From NCBI GenBank assembly GCA_030747595.1, contig JASLKK010000006.1, positions 1 to 64,000 of the forward strand: a stretch of DNA of 64,000 bases, given 5' to 3'. Within the stretch, counting starts at the first letter, position 1. Every line of letters begins with the position of its first letter. The position numbers and the translations under genes were made by a program. The stretch is from Acidimicrobiales bacterium. GTDB lineage: Bacteria > Actinomycetota > Acidimicrobiia > Acidimicrobiales > MedAcidi-G1. This document shows positions 18,206-29,916 of this stretch, in pieces. Below the pieces are notes generated by a model. The model had not been told where the DNA came from and searched no databases. It worked only from the letters and a program-made list of their open reading frames with translations.

Positions 18206-20005
18206 ATGAGCGAGAACGAAGAAGGGGCCCGGACCAACGGGCCCAGAGACACCGGATCAACTGATCCTGGTGAGCGGGGCGACGAAAGCCGCTCCGCGGC
18301 CACGTCCCGTCACGATTCTGGTGGCGGGGAAACAAGACCGAAGATCGGCGACAGCCGCCCCGCACCTGACGGTCCCGACGGTGGACGCAGGCCCCAGATC
18401 GGTGACAGCCGTCCGGCGCCCGATGCCCGCCCGTCTGGCGATGGCGCCAGTGGCAACAAGGAGCGAAACCAGGGCGGTGACGGTGATGCGGGTTCTGGCT
18501 CGGGACGTGGTCGACGTCGCCGTCGTGGTGGCCGTGGCCGCGGCCAGGGCGGAGAACGCCAGAACCAGCAGAGAGGCGAGCAGCAGGGCGGTGGCGGCCG
18601 TGGCCGCCAGCGTGGCGGCAACCGCCCGGTAGAAGCGGTCACCGATGATGCGCCGGTAGAGCTCGACGAGGAAACCCTCCGGAGCCGTCGTGGTCGAGAG
18701 CGCCGAGGCAAGCCCATTGGCCGCTACACCATGTGTGTGAGCGTGAGTGGTGGGATCACCCAGATCGCCGTGTTGGAGGGCCGCCAACTCATCGAGCACT
18801 ACCTGTCGCGTCCTGCCGACGATGTGACCGAGATCCACGGCAACGTGTACCTCGCCAAGGTCCAGAACGTGCTGCCCGGTATGGAGGCGGCCTTTGTCGA
18901 CATTGGAACCCCGAAGAACGCGGTGATCTACCGGGGTGACCTCCAGTACGACGACAAGGAGTTCGACAGCAAGGGTCGCCCCCGTATCGAACAGGTGCTG
19001 AGGGCGCGTCAGACGATCCTGGCTCAGGTCACCAAGAACCCGATCGCCCACAAGGGAGCCCGCCTAACCCAGGAGGTCTCCCTTCCCGGGCGGTTCGTGG
19101 TGTTGGTGCCCAACAGCACCACCTACGGTATCTCCAAGCGCCTACCGGAGTCCGAGCGCAAGCGCCTTCGCAACATCTTGGATCGGGTGAAGCCCAAGCA
19201 GCACGGAATTATCGTTCGGACAGCGGCCGAGAACATCACTAAAGAGGAGATCGAGCGCGACGTGCGTCGGCTCCTCAACCAGTGGGAGGAGATCGAGAAG
19301 CTCGCCGAACGCTCACAGGCGCCAAGCCTGTTGTACCGCGAGCCCGAGATGGCGTTCCGATTCATCCGCGAGGAGTTCAACAAGGACTTCCGTGGTGTGA
19401 TCATCGACGATCCCGACATGTTCGAGCGGGTACGGACCTACGTGGAGAGTGTGAACCCGGCATTGGTGGATCGCATCTCGTACCACGATCCCGAGACCGA
19501 GTCGTTACCCCTGTTCGAACGCCACCATGTGCACGAGCAGTTGCGAAAGGCGCTGGACCGCAAGGTCTGGCTGCCATCGGGTGGGTCGCTCATCATCGAG
19601 CACACCGAGGCCCTGACCGTCGTCGACGTGAACACTGGCAAGAACGTGGGACGCTCCAGCCTCGAGGAGACGGTGTTTCGAAACAACCTCGAAGCGGCTG
19701 AGGAACTGGCCCGCCAGCTACGACTCCGAGACATCGGCGGCATCATCGTGATCGACTTCGTTGACATGGAGGTCCGATCCAACCGGGAGGCCGTGGCCAC
19801 CACCCTGCGCGACGCCTTGGCGCGGGACAAGACCCGGACCCAGGTGTTCGACATCTCCGACCTCGGCCTGGTCGAGATGACCCGAAAGCGCATCGGCGAA
19901 GGGTTGCTGGAGTCGTTCGCCAACGCATGCGCCGACTGTGGTGGGCGTGGCGTGCACCTCAACGACGAGTTGCTGGCCGGCTCCGGTCGGGCGGGCCGAC
20001 GATGA
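18206..20005 (+). CDS. rne: Ribonuclease E/G family endoribonuclease
   Basis: This 599-residue protein processes and degrades RNA. Residues 1-150 are low-complexity, rich in Gly, Arg, Asp and Gln, with repeated RPQIGDSRPAPD-like units and RGRGRR tracts, probably disordered and RNA-binding. An S1 domain follows (GNVYLAKVQNVLPGMEAAFVDIG), then the RNase E/G catalytic core with the metal-binding aspartates in TVVDVNTGK and VIDFVDME. CADCGGRG near the end is the zinc-link position. AAGGGAA precedes the ATG. The location upstream of rplU-rpmA is typical. Confidence 0.94.
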   Translation: MSENEEGARTNGPRDTGSTDPGERGDESRSAATSRHDSGGGETRPKIGDSRPAPDGPDGGRRPQIGDSRPAPDARPSGDGASGNKERNQGGDGDAGSGSGRGRRRRRGGRGRGQGGERQNQQRGEQQGGGGRGRQRGGNRPVEAVTDDAPVELDEETLRSRRGRERRGKPIGRYTMCVSVSGGITQIAVLEGRQLIEHYLSRPADDVTEIHGNVYLAKVQNVLPGMEAAFVDIGTPKNAVIYRGDLQYDDKEFDSKGRPRIEQVLRARQTILAQVTKNPIAHKGARLTQEVSLPGRFVVLVPNSTTYGISKRLPESERKRLRNILDRVKPKQHGIIVRTAAENITKEEIERDVRRLLNQWEEIEKLAERSQAPSLLYREPEMAFRFIREEFNKDFRGVIIDDPDMFERVRTYVESVNPALVDRISYHDPETESLPLFERHHVHEQLRKALDRKVWLPSGGSLIIEHTEALTVVDVNTGKNVGRSSLEETVFRNNLEAAEELARQLRLRDIGGIIVIDFVDMEVRSNREAVATTLRDALARDKTRTQVFDISDLGLVEMTRKRIGEGLLESFANACADCGGRGVHLNDELLAGSGRAGRR

Positions 20006-20088
20006 ACGCCCGGACGACGATGCGAATTGGGCGGCAACGGTCACACCGCCGCCACTCGGTGGCCGGTGGGGGCCCCGTCGGCCACCGG

Positions 20089-20094
20089 TAACCT
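20089..20094 (+). promoter_or_regulatory. Leaderless -10 box for rplU
   Basis: TAACCT, preceded by GG, ends 9 nt before ATG 20104 and immediately precedes an in-frame GTG (20095) that is therefore unlikely to be the start. Confidence 0.6.
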
Positions 20095-20103
20095 GTGTCC
20101 ACT

Positions 20104-20412
20104 ATGTACGCAGTTATCGCCACGGGCGGAAAGCAGTACCGGGTCGAAGAGGGCCAGCGAGTCCTCGTCGAGCGACTGGGAGCGGTGGACAGCGAAGTCG
20201 AGTTGACGCCGGTGATGGTGGTCGATGGTGATGACGTGCTGGCCACCCCCGCAGCTCTCTCCGGTGCGAGCGTGTCGGCACGCATCATCGGTGATGCCAA
20301 GGGTCCGAAGATCCGGGGCTTCACCTACAAGAACAAGAGCAACCAGCGTCGCCGGTGGGGTCACCGCCAGCATCTGGCCGAAATCGAGATCACTGGGATT
20401 ACGAGGGGCTGA
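20104..20412 (+). CDS. rplU: 50S ribosomal protein L21
   Basis: This 102-residue ribosomal protein begins [14 protein letters not shown], the usual L21 start, and ends with the [17 protein letters not shown] signature. ATG 20104 is chosen over GTG 20095 because it matches the family start and the 9-nt spacing from the -10 box. It is followed 4 bp later by rpmA. Confidence 0.98.
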   Translation: MYAVIATGGKQYRVEEGQRVLVERLGAVDSEVELTPVMVVDGDDVLATPAALSGASVSARIIGDAKGPKIRGFTYKNKSNQRRRWGHRQHLAEIEITGITRG

Positions 20413-20416
20413 CGAC

Positions 20417-20668
20417 ATGTCAAAGACCAAGGGCGGCGGCTCAACCCGCAACGGCCGTGACTCAAATGCACAGCGACTGGGCGTGAAGGTCTACGACGGC
20501 AGCGAGGTCACTGCAGGAAGCATCATCATGCGGCAGCGGGGCACCAAGTTCCACGCCGGTGAAAACGTGGGCCGCGGAGGCGACGACACGCTGTTCGCTA
20601 CTGCTGACGGTCGCGTCAAGTTTGGCCGACGTGGTGGTCGCAAACTGGTCGACATCATCGTCGACTGA
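20417..20668 (+). CDS. rpmA: 50S ribosomal protein L27
   Basis: This 83-residue protein starts [20 protein letters not shown] and has the [24 protein letters not shown] signature; its N-terminus reaches the peptidyl-transferase centre. AGGGG lies about 8 nt before the ATG. There is no N-terminal cleavable extension of the Firmicutes type. Confidence 0.98.
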   Translation: MSKTKGGGSTRNGRDSNAQRLGVKVYDGSEVTAGSIIMRQRGTKFHAGENVGRGGDDTLFATADGRVKFGRRGGRKLVDIIVD

Positions 20669-20702
20669 TCAATTCGCATATGGGCCGCCTTCGGGCGGTC
20701 GG

Positions 20703-20742
20703 AAGATGACGCACCGTTTCGACGGTGCGTCATCTTCGTTTT
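20703..20742. terminator. Strong intrinsic terminator between rpmA and dgt
   Basis: A perfect 14-bp stem (AAGATGACGCACCG with CGGTGCGTCATCTT) around a 6-base loop is followed by CGTTTT. The genes on both sides converge on it, so it probably ends rpmA transcription and perhaps dgt as well. A smaller CCGCC-TTCG-GGCGG hairpin lies at 20685-20698. Confidence 0.85.
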
Positions 20743-20752
20743 CGGATGGAGA

Positions 20753-23254
<2,502 letters not shown>

Positions 23255-23258
23255 CCCC

Positions 23259-24368
23259 GTGAAGAAACGAACCGACACCGTGGTGGTCAAGATCGGAACT
23301 TCGTCGATCACCGACGACGAGGGCGTGATCGACCGCTCCTCGGTGGGTCGTCTGTGCGACGGAGTGGCAGCGTTGCGTGATTCAGGGAGGCACGTGGTCG
23401 TGGTGACCTCGGGAGCGATCGCTGCGGGACTGCCCGAACTGGGGCTCGGTGGCGAACGCCGGCCCCGCGACGCTGTGACCCTCCAGGCTGTCTCGGCGGT
23501 CGGTCAGGGCGGTCTGATCCGCACCTACCGCGAGGAGTTGGGCCGACACGGCCTGATTGCCGGACAGGTGCTGTTGGCGCCTCTCGACTTCTTCGTGCGA
23601 GCCCAGTACCTGCATGCGCGGGGCACACTCACCCGACTTCTGGAACTGGGTGTCGTGCCCGTAGTGAACGAGAACGACGCCATTGCCGATGACGAGATCC
23701 GGTTCGGAGATAACGACCGGATCGCCGCGCTAGTGGCCCACCTTGTCGATGCGTCGACACTTGTGTTGCTGACCGACACGCCAGGCCTGCTGACCGCTGA
23801 CCCCCACCTGGATGCGGGTGCATCGCTCATCGAGGAGATTGTGGAGATCGACCACGAGTTGGAGGGCCTTGCTGGAACGAGCGGGTCAGTGCGGGGAAGT
23901 GGTGGCATGGCGTCGAAACTGGCGGCCGCCAAGATCGCTAGCTGGTCGGGCGTCCGGACTGTTATTGCCGACGCGGCCCGCGAGGGAGTGATGCTTGATG
24001 CCTGTGACGGCACTTCAGGCGTCGGGACGGTGGTGCGTCCCCGGGCGGCAAGTCTCGGTGCCCGGCGGCTGTGGATTGCCTTCGCCGTCGGTTCATCGGG
24101 TCGGATCACCGTTGACGCCGGTGCCCGACGGGCGCTCGAGGAGCGGCGGGTGTCGTTGCTCCCGGCCGGTGTGGTGGACGTGGACGGCACCTACGAGGCC
24201 GGTTCGGCCGTCGAGGTATGCGATCCGTCAGGGTCGGTGTTCGCCAAAGGCATCGTGCGCCACGACTCATCCATTCTGCGTGCCCATGCGGGCCGACGGA
24301 CCGGCGACCTGCCTGACGGTATGGCTCACGAAGCCATTCACGCCGACGACCTGGTTGTTTTGCCCTGA
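23259..24368 (+). CDS. proB: Glutamate 5-kinase
   Basis: This 369-residue enzyme phosphorylates glutamate in the first step of proline synthesis. The amino-acid-kinase domain has VVKIGTSSI and VVTSGAIAAG at the start, and NENDAIADDEIRFGDND as the substrate loop. A C-terminal PUA domain follows from about 280. GTG 23259 is 4 bp after the obgE stop with AGGA upstream inside obgE. Its partner proA lies 1.7 kb away, past murJ on the opposite strand. Confidence 0.95.
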   Translation: MKKRTDTVVVKIGTSSITDDEGVIDRSSVGRLCDGVAALRDSGRHVVVVTSGAIAAGLPELGLGGERRPRDAVTLQAVSAVGQGGLIRTYREELGRHGLIAGQVLLAPLDFFVRAQYLHARGTLTRLLELGVVPVVNENDAIADDEIRFGDNDRIAALVAHLVDASTLVLLTDTPGLLTADPHLDAGASLIEEIVEIDHELEGLAGTSGSVRGSGGMASKLAAAKIASWSGVRTVIADAAREGVMLDACDGTSGVGTVVRPRAASLGARRLWIAFAVGSSGRITVDAGARRALEERRVSLLPAGVVDVDGTYEAGSAVEVCDPSGSVFAKGIVRHDSSILRAHAGRRTGDLPDGMAHEAIHADDLVVLP

Positions 24369-24383
24369 CGTAGAGGCCGACGG

Positions 24384-26057
24384 TTAGCGATTGCCGAGTC
24401 GACGTTGGGCGCCCCGGATGTCGGTGATGAGGCTGCGGGCCTCGGCGACCCCTGTGACCGAGGCGACGGTCACGTAGGCCAGGCCGGCAACCATCACGCT
24501 CAGTGGTGCCGCCGCCACGTCGGGCAGGCCACCTGTGGCCCAGCGGGCAGTCATGGCGACGACCACGGCGGTGGCTACCGGCCAGGCCAGCGGACCCATC
24601 ACCGACGACGGACCAGTAGGCGCGCCGAGTACTCGACGGGTTCGACGGGCCAGCAGAGTCAACTCGGTCCAGGCGGCTACCGCTGAGCCGAGGGCCAGGC
24701 CGACCGCACCCAGATGCGGGTCGAGCGACCCCGAGCGGATGCCTTGGCTGAGGGGGCCGAACCAGCCGTCCCCGGCGACAGTCATCAGTTCGCCGGCATG
24801 CACGGTGATCCGATCCATGGGAAACATGACGGTGAGGCCGATGACGGCCGCTAGGCCGACGCGCACCGCGGCGATACGGGCCGGGCCAACGGTGTCGCCA
24901 ACCGCGTACAGGGAGTTCTGGTGGATCCGTGAGGACGCCACGGCCGGCAGGCCAAGGGCGTAGGCGCCCAGCACCAGAGACACGGCCCGGGCGTCGTCAC
25001 CGTCAAACGCCCCCCAGCCGAACAACGCGCCGACGATGGACTCTCCGAGTACCAAGAAGGCCACCGTCGAGAATGCCACGTAGAAGGCTGTGCGCTGGCG
25101 GGCTCGTAGCGAGGTGGCGGCCAGCTCGGAGGCAGATGAGCGAGACATCCCGGGAAGCGACGCGGCAGCCACACTGGTGGCGAACAGTGCCACCGGGAGG
25201 CCGTAGAGCATCTGGGCCGACAGCAGGCCGGCTACCGCTCCTGTGGCCAGCAGCGATGCCAGTATGAGGTCTAGATAGCCGGAGAGTTGGAGGACGCCCC
25301 GACCCAGTACGGCCGGTCCGAATCGCCGTCGCACGTCGGCTACCGACGGATCGCCACGTCCGATGGTCCGTCCGATCCAGGGCCGCAGTTCGGGTGCGAG
25401 CCGGCGGACGGCGATGGCCTGTACACCGAACTGGAGGACCCCGCCGACTACCAGGCCCCACGCCAACCCGGTGGCGGTCCGGGTCGGTGACCAGTCGCCG
25501 GTGAGGGCGGCGACCAGCACGGCGATCTGGGCCACGTTCCAGAGCACGGGGGCCACGTACGGCAGGAAGAACCGGCCGTGGCTGTTCAGGATTCCAAGGC
25601 ACCACGCCGAGAGCACCAGAAGACCGAGGCCGCCGGTGGTGATGCGGAGTAGGTCGACGGTGAGGTCGAGGCGGGCTCCCTTGAATCCGGGAGCCAGGAG
25701 GGTCGCCAGCGGTCGGGCAACCACGATGGCAACGACGACTAGCCCGCCGGCCAACGCAGTCAGGAGTCCGGCCACCGCAGCCGCCACCTTGCCGGCCTCG
25801 TCGCGCCGGCCCTCGCCCAGGAGGCGGCTGTAGACGGGAATGAAAGATGCGGACAGGGACCCCTCTCCCAACAGGTTCTGGAGCAGGTTCGGTATCCGCA
25901 GGGCCGCAGCGAAGGCATCTGCTGCCGGACCGAGGGCCAGTACGGAGCGGAGCAGCGACTCGCGGGCCAGCCCGGCCAATTTGGACAGCAGTATCCCGGC
26001 GGCCACCGCGGACGATGATCCCTCATCCTTCGGGTGCCCAATTCGGTCCACGGCCAT
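24384..26057 (-). CDS. murJ: Lipid II flippase MurJ (MviN family)
   Basis: This 557-residue integral membrane protein of the MOP exporter superfamily flips lipid II for peptidoglycan synthesis. Thirteen or fourteen hydrophobic segments are visible, and the N-terminus has the family pattern KLAGLARESLLRSVLALGPAADAFAAALRIPN with NLLGEGSLSASFIPV following. ATG 26057 is preferred over GTG 26066 because a TACCGT box on the minus strand ends 7 nt before it. It is wedged between proB (convergent) and proA (divergent). Confidence 0.9.
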   Translation of the reverse strand: MAVDRIGHPKDEGSSSAVAAGILLSKLAGLARESLLRSVLALGPAADAFAAALRIPNLLQNLLGEGSLSASFIPVYSRLLGEGRRDEAGKVAAAVAGLLTALAGGLVVVAIVVARPLATLLAPGFKGARLDLTVDLLRITTGGLGLLVLSAWCLGILNSHGRFFLPYVAPVLWNVAQIAVLVAALTGDWSPTRTATGLAWGLVVGGVLQFGVQAIAVRRLAPELRPWIGRTIGRGDPSVADVRRRFGPAVLGRGVLQLSGYLDLILASLLATGAVAGLLSAQMLYGLPVALFATSVAAASLPGMSRSSASELAATSLRARQRTAFYVAFSTVAFLVLGESIVGALFGWGAFDGDDARAVSLVLGAYALGLPAVASSRIHQNSLYAVGDTVGPARIAAVRVGLAAVIGLTVMFPMDRITVHAGELMTVAGDGWFGPLSQGIRSGSLDPHLGAVGLALGSAVAAWTELTLLARRTRRVLGAPTGPSSVMGPLAWPVATAVVVAMTARWATGGLPDVAAAPLSVMVAGLAYVTVASVTGVAEARSLITDIRGAQRRLGNR

Positions 26058-26064
26058 CCACTGC

Positions 26065-26085
26065 ACGGTAGGTGATGGCTAGCCT
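26065..26085. promoter_or_regulatory. Back-to-back leaderless -10 boxes for murJ and proA
   Basis: The minus-strand TACCGT (26065-26070) ends 7 nt from the murJ ATG. The plus-strand TAGCCT (26080-26085) ends 7 nt from the proA ATG. The whole divergent control region is 35 bp. Confidence 0.6.
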
Positions 26086-26092
26086 CCACTGA

Positions 26093-27385
26093 ATGCAACC
26101 CGAATCTGTCGTCACCTATGGGGCCGACGGACCGGTCGGGTCCGGATCGGGTGTTGCCGACCTAGCCCGCCGTGCCAAGGCGGCCGCTCCGTCATTGGCC
26201 GTTGCCACCACGGAGGTCAAGAACGCCGCCCTGCTGGCCGCCGCCGACCGACTTCAGGCCGATGTAGCGGACCTGTTGGACGCCAATGCCGAGGACGTAG
26301 CTCGCGGCGAGGCCGAAGGGATGCCTGCCGGCATGGTCGACCGACTCCGACTCGACGAGGTCCGGGTGGCTGGCATGGCCTCCGGGCTGCGTCAGGTGGC
26401 CGACCTGGAAGACCCGGTTGGCCAGGTGACGTCTGAATGGACCCGACCCAACGGGTTGCATGTGAGCAGGGTGCGGGTGCCGCTGGGCGTGGTGGCCATC
26501 ATCTACGAGAACCGCCCCAACGTGACAAGTGATGCCTTCGGCTTGTGTCTGAAGTCCGGCAACGTCGCCTTTCTCCGGGGCTCGTCCGGGGCGTTGACCT
26601 CCAATAGGGCCATTGCCGTGAGTATTCGGTCGGCGCTGGTCGATGTGGGCCTGCCTGCCGATGCGTTGGTCCTCGTCGAAGACGCCAGCCGGGAGGCCGC
26701 TGTCGAGTTCATGCAGCAGCGCGGGTTCGTGGACTGCCTCATTCCTCGGGGTGGCCCGTCGCTGATCCGATCGATCCTGGACAACGCGACGGTCCCCTAC
26801 GTGATCGACGGAGATGGGAACTGCCATGTCTACGTGGACGAGGCAGCTGACCTCGCCATGGCCACCGACATCATCGTGAATGCCAAGGTCCAGCGACCAT
26901 CCGTTTGTAACGCAGCGGAGAGCCTTGTGGTTCATGCCGGCGTGGTCGACCGGTTCCTTCCGCTGGCCGCCGAGGCGCTGGCCGGGGTCGAGTTGGTGGG
27001 CGACGAACGGGCCCGGGCTGTGGTGCCGTCCATTGGTGAGGCCGTGGAGGCTGACTGGTCAACCGAATACGGCAACCTGAAGCTCTCGATCCGGGTGGTT
27101 GACGACCTCGACGAGGCCATTGCCCATGTGAACGAGACCGGTTCGGGCCACAGCGAGGCCATCGTGACCGATGACGAGGCGGCTGCGATTCGGTTCACCG
27201 GTGAGGTCGATGCGGCGGCGGTGTTGGTCAACGCGTCGACTCGTTTCGTGGATGGTGAGGAGTTCGGCTTTGGAGCCGAGATCGGGATCAGCACCCAGAA
27301 ACTCCACGCCCGAGGTCCCATGGGGCTCGAGCAGCTCACCACTGAGAAGTACGTCGTCAGGGGTAGCGGCCAGATCCGTCGTTGA
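26093..27385 (+). CDS. proA: Gamma-glutamyl phosphate reductase
   Basis: This 430-residue NADPH-dependent enzyme of the ALDH superfamily catalyses the second step of proline biosynthesis. The family blocks VPLGVVAIIYENRPNVT, the catalytic Cys in RPSVCNAAESL and FGFGAEIGISTQKLHARGPMGLE are intact. ATG 26093 sits 7 nt after TAGCCT. The product is spontaneously cyclised before the ProC step, which is not in this window. Confidence 0.96.
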   Translation: MQPESVVTYGADGPVGSGSGVADLARRAKAAAPSLAVATTEVKNAALLAAADRLQADVADLLDANAEDVARGEAEGMPAGMVDRLRLDEVRVAGMASGLRQVADLEDPVGQVTSEWTRPNGLHVSRVRVPLGVVAIIYENRPNVTSDAFGLCLKSGNVAFLRGSSGALTSNRAIAVSIRSALVDVGLPADALVLVEDASREAAVEFMQQRGFVDCLIPRGGPSLIRSILDNATVPYVIDGDGNCHVYVDEAADLAMATDIIVNAKVQRPSVCNAAESLVVHAGVVDRFLPLAAEALAGVELVGDERARAVVPSIGEAVEADWSTEYGNLKLSIRVVDDLDEAIAHVNETGSGHSEAIVTDDEAAAIRFTGEVDAAAVLVNASTRFVDGEEFGFGAEIGISTQKLHARGPMGLEQLTTEKYVVRGSGQIRR

Positions 27386-27439
27386 GCCTCGGTGAAGCCG
27401 GTCTGCCGTCCGGATGACGGACCGAAAGTGACCGCTGGG

Positions 27440-27445
27440 TAGCCT
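27440..27445 (+). promoter_or_regulatory. Leaderless -10 box for the MoxR gene
   Basis: TAGCCT, preceded by GG, ends 6 nt before ATG 27452. Confidence 0.6.
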
Positions 27446-27451
27446 CCGGGA

Positions 27452-28351
27452 ATGACCGAACCCAACGTGGAATTCGCCGATCTGGATGGGGTGCGAAGTG
27501 CTCTGGCCGACGCCGACTACCTGGCCGACGCCGGCATTGCCGGCATTGTCTACCTCGCTGAACGACTGGGCAAGCCCATCCTTGTGGAGGGGCCGGCCGG
27601 TACCGGTAAGACCCAGCTGGCCAAGAGCGTGGCCGAGATCACCGACTCCCGTCTGATCCGTCTGCAGTGCTACGAGGGGCTCGACGAGTCCAAGGCCCTG
27701 TACGAGTGGAACTACAAGAAACAGCTCCTCCGGATCCAGGCCGAAGGCACCGACGCCGCCTGGAACGACGTGGAAGATGACCTGTTCTCCGAGGAGTTTC
27801 TTTTGACTCGGCCGTTGCTGGAAGCCATTCGAGCTGAGGACCGTGTGGTGCTCCTGATCGACGAGGTGGACCGTGTCGAGGTGGAGACCGAGGCGCTGCT
27901 GTTGGAGATCCTCTCGGAGTACCAGGTGTCGATCCCTGAACTGGGAACGGTGCAGTCGACCCAGATCCCGATGGTATTCCTGACGTCGAACGGTACCCGT
28001 GAGCTCTCCGAGGCACTGAAGCGGCGTTGCCTCTACCTATACATCGACTACCCGGACCTCGACCGTGAGCGTCAGATCGTCACCGCCAAGGTTCCCGGGA
28101 TCGATGCGAACCTGGCAGACCAGGTGGCCCGGATCGTCCGGTCGATTCGCCAACTGGACCTCAAGAAGGACCCGTCGGTGTCGGAAACCCTCGACTGGGC
28201 CCGCACTCTGGTGCTGCTCGGCGTCGAGCAGATCGACGCCGCGGTGGCCACCGAGACAGCCAACGTGTTACTGAAGTACCGCACCGACATCGAGAAGGCA
28301 GTCAAGGAGTTCGCCGACAACCCCGACGAGCTGGCCGGCCCGGTGGGCTGA
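27452..28351 (+). CDS. MoxR-family AAA+ ATPase
   Basis: This 299-residue ATPase has Walker A GPAGTGKTQLAK near residue 50, Walker B VVLLIDEVDR, and sensor 1 FLTSNGTRELSEALKRRC. MoxR proteins act as chaperones that activate or insert cofactors into partner enzymes and usually pair with a VWA protein. Here the VWA gene follows after 18 bp. The pair resembles the CoxD/CoxE type, but no CO dehydrogenase or other client enzyme is in the window, so the target is unknown. Confidence 0.92.
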   Translation: MTEPNVEFADLDGVRSALADADYLADAGIAGIVYLAERLGKPILVEGPAGTGKTQLAKSVAEITDSRLIRLQCYEGLDESKALYEWNYKKQLLRIQAEGTDAAWNDVEDDLFSEEFLLTRPLLEAIRAEDRVVLLIDEVDRVEVETEALLLEILSEYQVSIPELGTVQSTQIPMVFLTSNGTRELSEALKRRCLYLYIDYPDLDRERQIVTAKVPGIDANLADQVARIVRSIRQLDLKKDPSVSETLDWARTLVLLGVEQIDAAVATETANVLLKYRTDIEKAVKEFADNPDELAGPVG

Positions 28352-28369
28352 TCGAGGGACCTCCCTTCC

Positions 28370-29869
28370 ATGACCATTGCCAGCACGTCAATTGACGGCG
28401 CCCCCATCGCAGCCGGTGATCGGCCGTTGTTGGACCTGCTGAGCGGCTTTATCGAGGAACTCCGCAACGCTGGTCTTCCGGTGAGCCTGACGGAAAATCT
28501 CGACGCCATGGAGGCCGTCACCCACATCCCGCTCGAAGATCGGGAGGCATTCAAGTACGCGTTAGGGGCCACGCTGGTCAAGAACCACAGCCACTGGCGT
28601 GCCTTCGAGGTGGTGTTCGAGGTCTACTTCTCGCTACGGGGACCGGAGTACGAGATCGTCGACGGCGACCCGTCGGCTGATTCCGGCGAAAGTGACGACG
28701 ACCAGCTGCAGATGCCTGGCGAGGGTCAGGCCGGTGGCGGTGGTGGCGGCGGCATGTCGGCGCTGACCCCCGAGCAGTTGGCCGAAATGCTGTTCAAGGC
28801 GCTCATGCAGGGCGACGATGCGATGCTTCGGGCGTTGGCCCGCCAGTCGGTGATGCGCTTTGCCGGGATGGAACCCGGGAGGCCGGTGGGCGGGACCTAC
28901 TACCTGTACCGAACACTGCGGAACCTGGATCTCGCCGGGATGCTGGATCGTCTCATGGAGGCGACCCGAGAGGATGCACCTGAGGACCTGACGCCACTGG
29001 AAGAGCGGCTCGAACGCGACGAGTTCAACGACCGCATGGACCGCCTCAAGCAGGAGATCGAAGCGGAGATCCGTCGACGACTGGTTGCCGATCGGGGTGT
29101 GGAGGCCATGGCCAAGACACTCCGCAAGCCGTTGCCTGAGGACGTCGACTTCATGCACGCCTCACGCGAGGAGATGGCGAACCTCCGCAAAGCCATCTAT
29201 CCGTTGACCCGAAAGTTGGCCGTACGCCTGGCCCGCAAGCGGCGTCACGGTCGCAAGGGCCCACTGGACTTCCGCAACACCATGCGACACTCGCTGAGCT
29301 ACGGCGGGGTTCCGGCTGAGCCGAAGTTCAAGTTCCCCCGCCCGGCCAAGCCGGAGATCATGGTGGTGGCCGACATTTCAGGTTCGGTGGCCGCCTTCGC
29401 CCGCTTCACCCTGCATCTCGTCTACGCCCTCAGCGGCCAGTTTTCCAAGGTTCGATCGTTTGTGTTCATCGATGGCTTAGACGAGGTGACCCGCTTTTTT
29501 GAGGGGGTGGAGGACATCGGCCAGGCCGTGCACCGGGTCAACACCGAAGCCGACGTCGTGTGGGTCGACGGTCATTCGGACTACGGCCACGCCTTCGGGG
29601 TGTTCTGGGAGAAGTATGGGAAGGAGGTCGGCCCCAAGACCACGGTACTGATCCTCGGTGATGCCCGGAACAACTATCACGCCTCACAGTCGTGGATCAT
29701 CAAGGACCTAAAGCACCGGGCCCGCAAGGTCTTCTGGTTGAACCCCGAGCCACGCGCCTACTGGGACACCGGAGACTCGATCGTGGGGGAGTACGGCACG
29801 TGGTGCGAAGGGGTTCACGAGGTTCGCAATCTCCGCCAACTCGAGGCATTTGTCGAGAACCTCGTCTGA
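28370..29869 (+). CDS. VWA-domain protein, CoxE-like MoxR partner
   Basis: This 499-residue protein has a C-terminal von Willebrand A domain with the metal-ion-dependent adhesion motif DISGS near residue 330. A Gly-rich linker (about residues 123-128) separates an N-terminal helical domain, and a charged central region with RLERDEFNDRMDRLKQEIE may form a coiled coil. There is no signal peptide, so it should be cytosolic. Gene order with the MoxR ATPase indicates a two-component ATPase/VWA chaperone. GAGGG precedes the ATG. Confidence 0.88.
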   Translation: MTIASTSIDGAPIAAGDRPLLDLLSGFIEELRNAGLPVSLTENLDAMEAVTHIPLEDREAFKYALGATLVKNHSHWRAFEVVFEVYFSLRGPEYEIVDGDPSADSGESDDDQLQMPGEGQAGGGGGGGMSALTPEQLAEMLFKALMQGDDAMLRALARQSVMRFAGMEPGRPVGGTYYLYRTLRNLDLAGMLDRLMEATREDAPEDLTPLEERLERDEFNDRMDRLKQEIEAEIRRRLVADRGVEAMAKTLRKPLPEDVDFMHASREEMANLRKAIYPLTRKLAVRLARKRRHGRKGPLDFRNTMRHSLSYGGVPAEPKFKFPRPAKPEIMVVADISGSVAAFARFTLHLVYALSGQFSKVRSFVFIDGLDEVTRFFEGVEDIGQAVHRVNTEADVVWVDGHSDYGHAFGVFWEKYGKEVGPKTTVLILGDARNNYHASQSWIIKDLKHRARKVFWLNPEPRAYWDTGDSIVGEYGTWCEGVHEVRNLRQLEAFVENLV

Positions 29870-29916
29870 CCCGAGACCACCTGATGGGGCCTCCCGATGG
29901 GGGTCAATGCGTCAGA

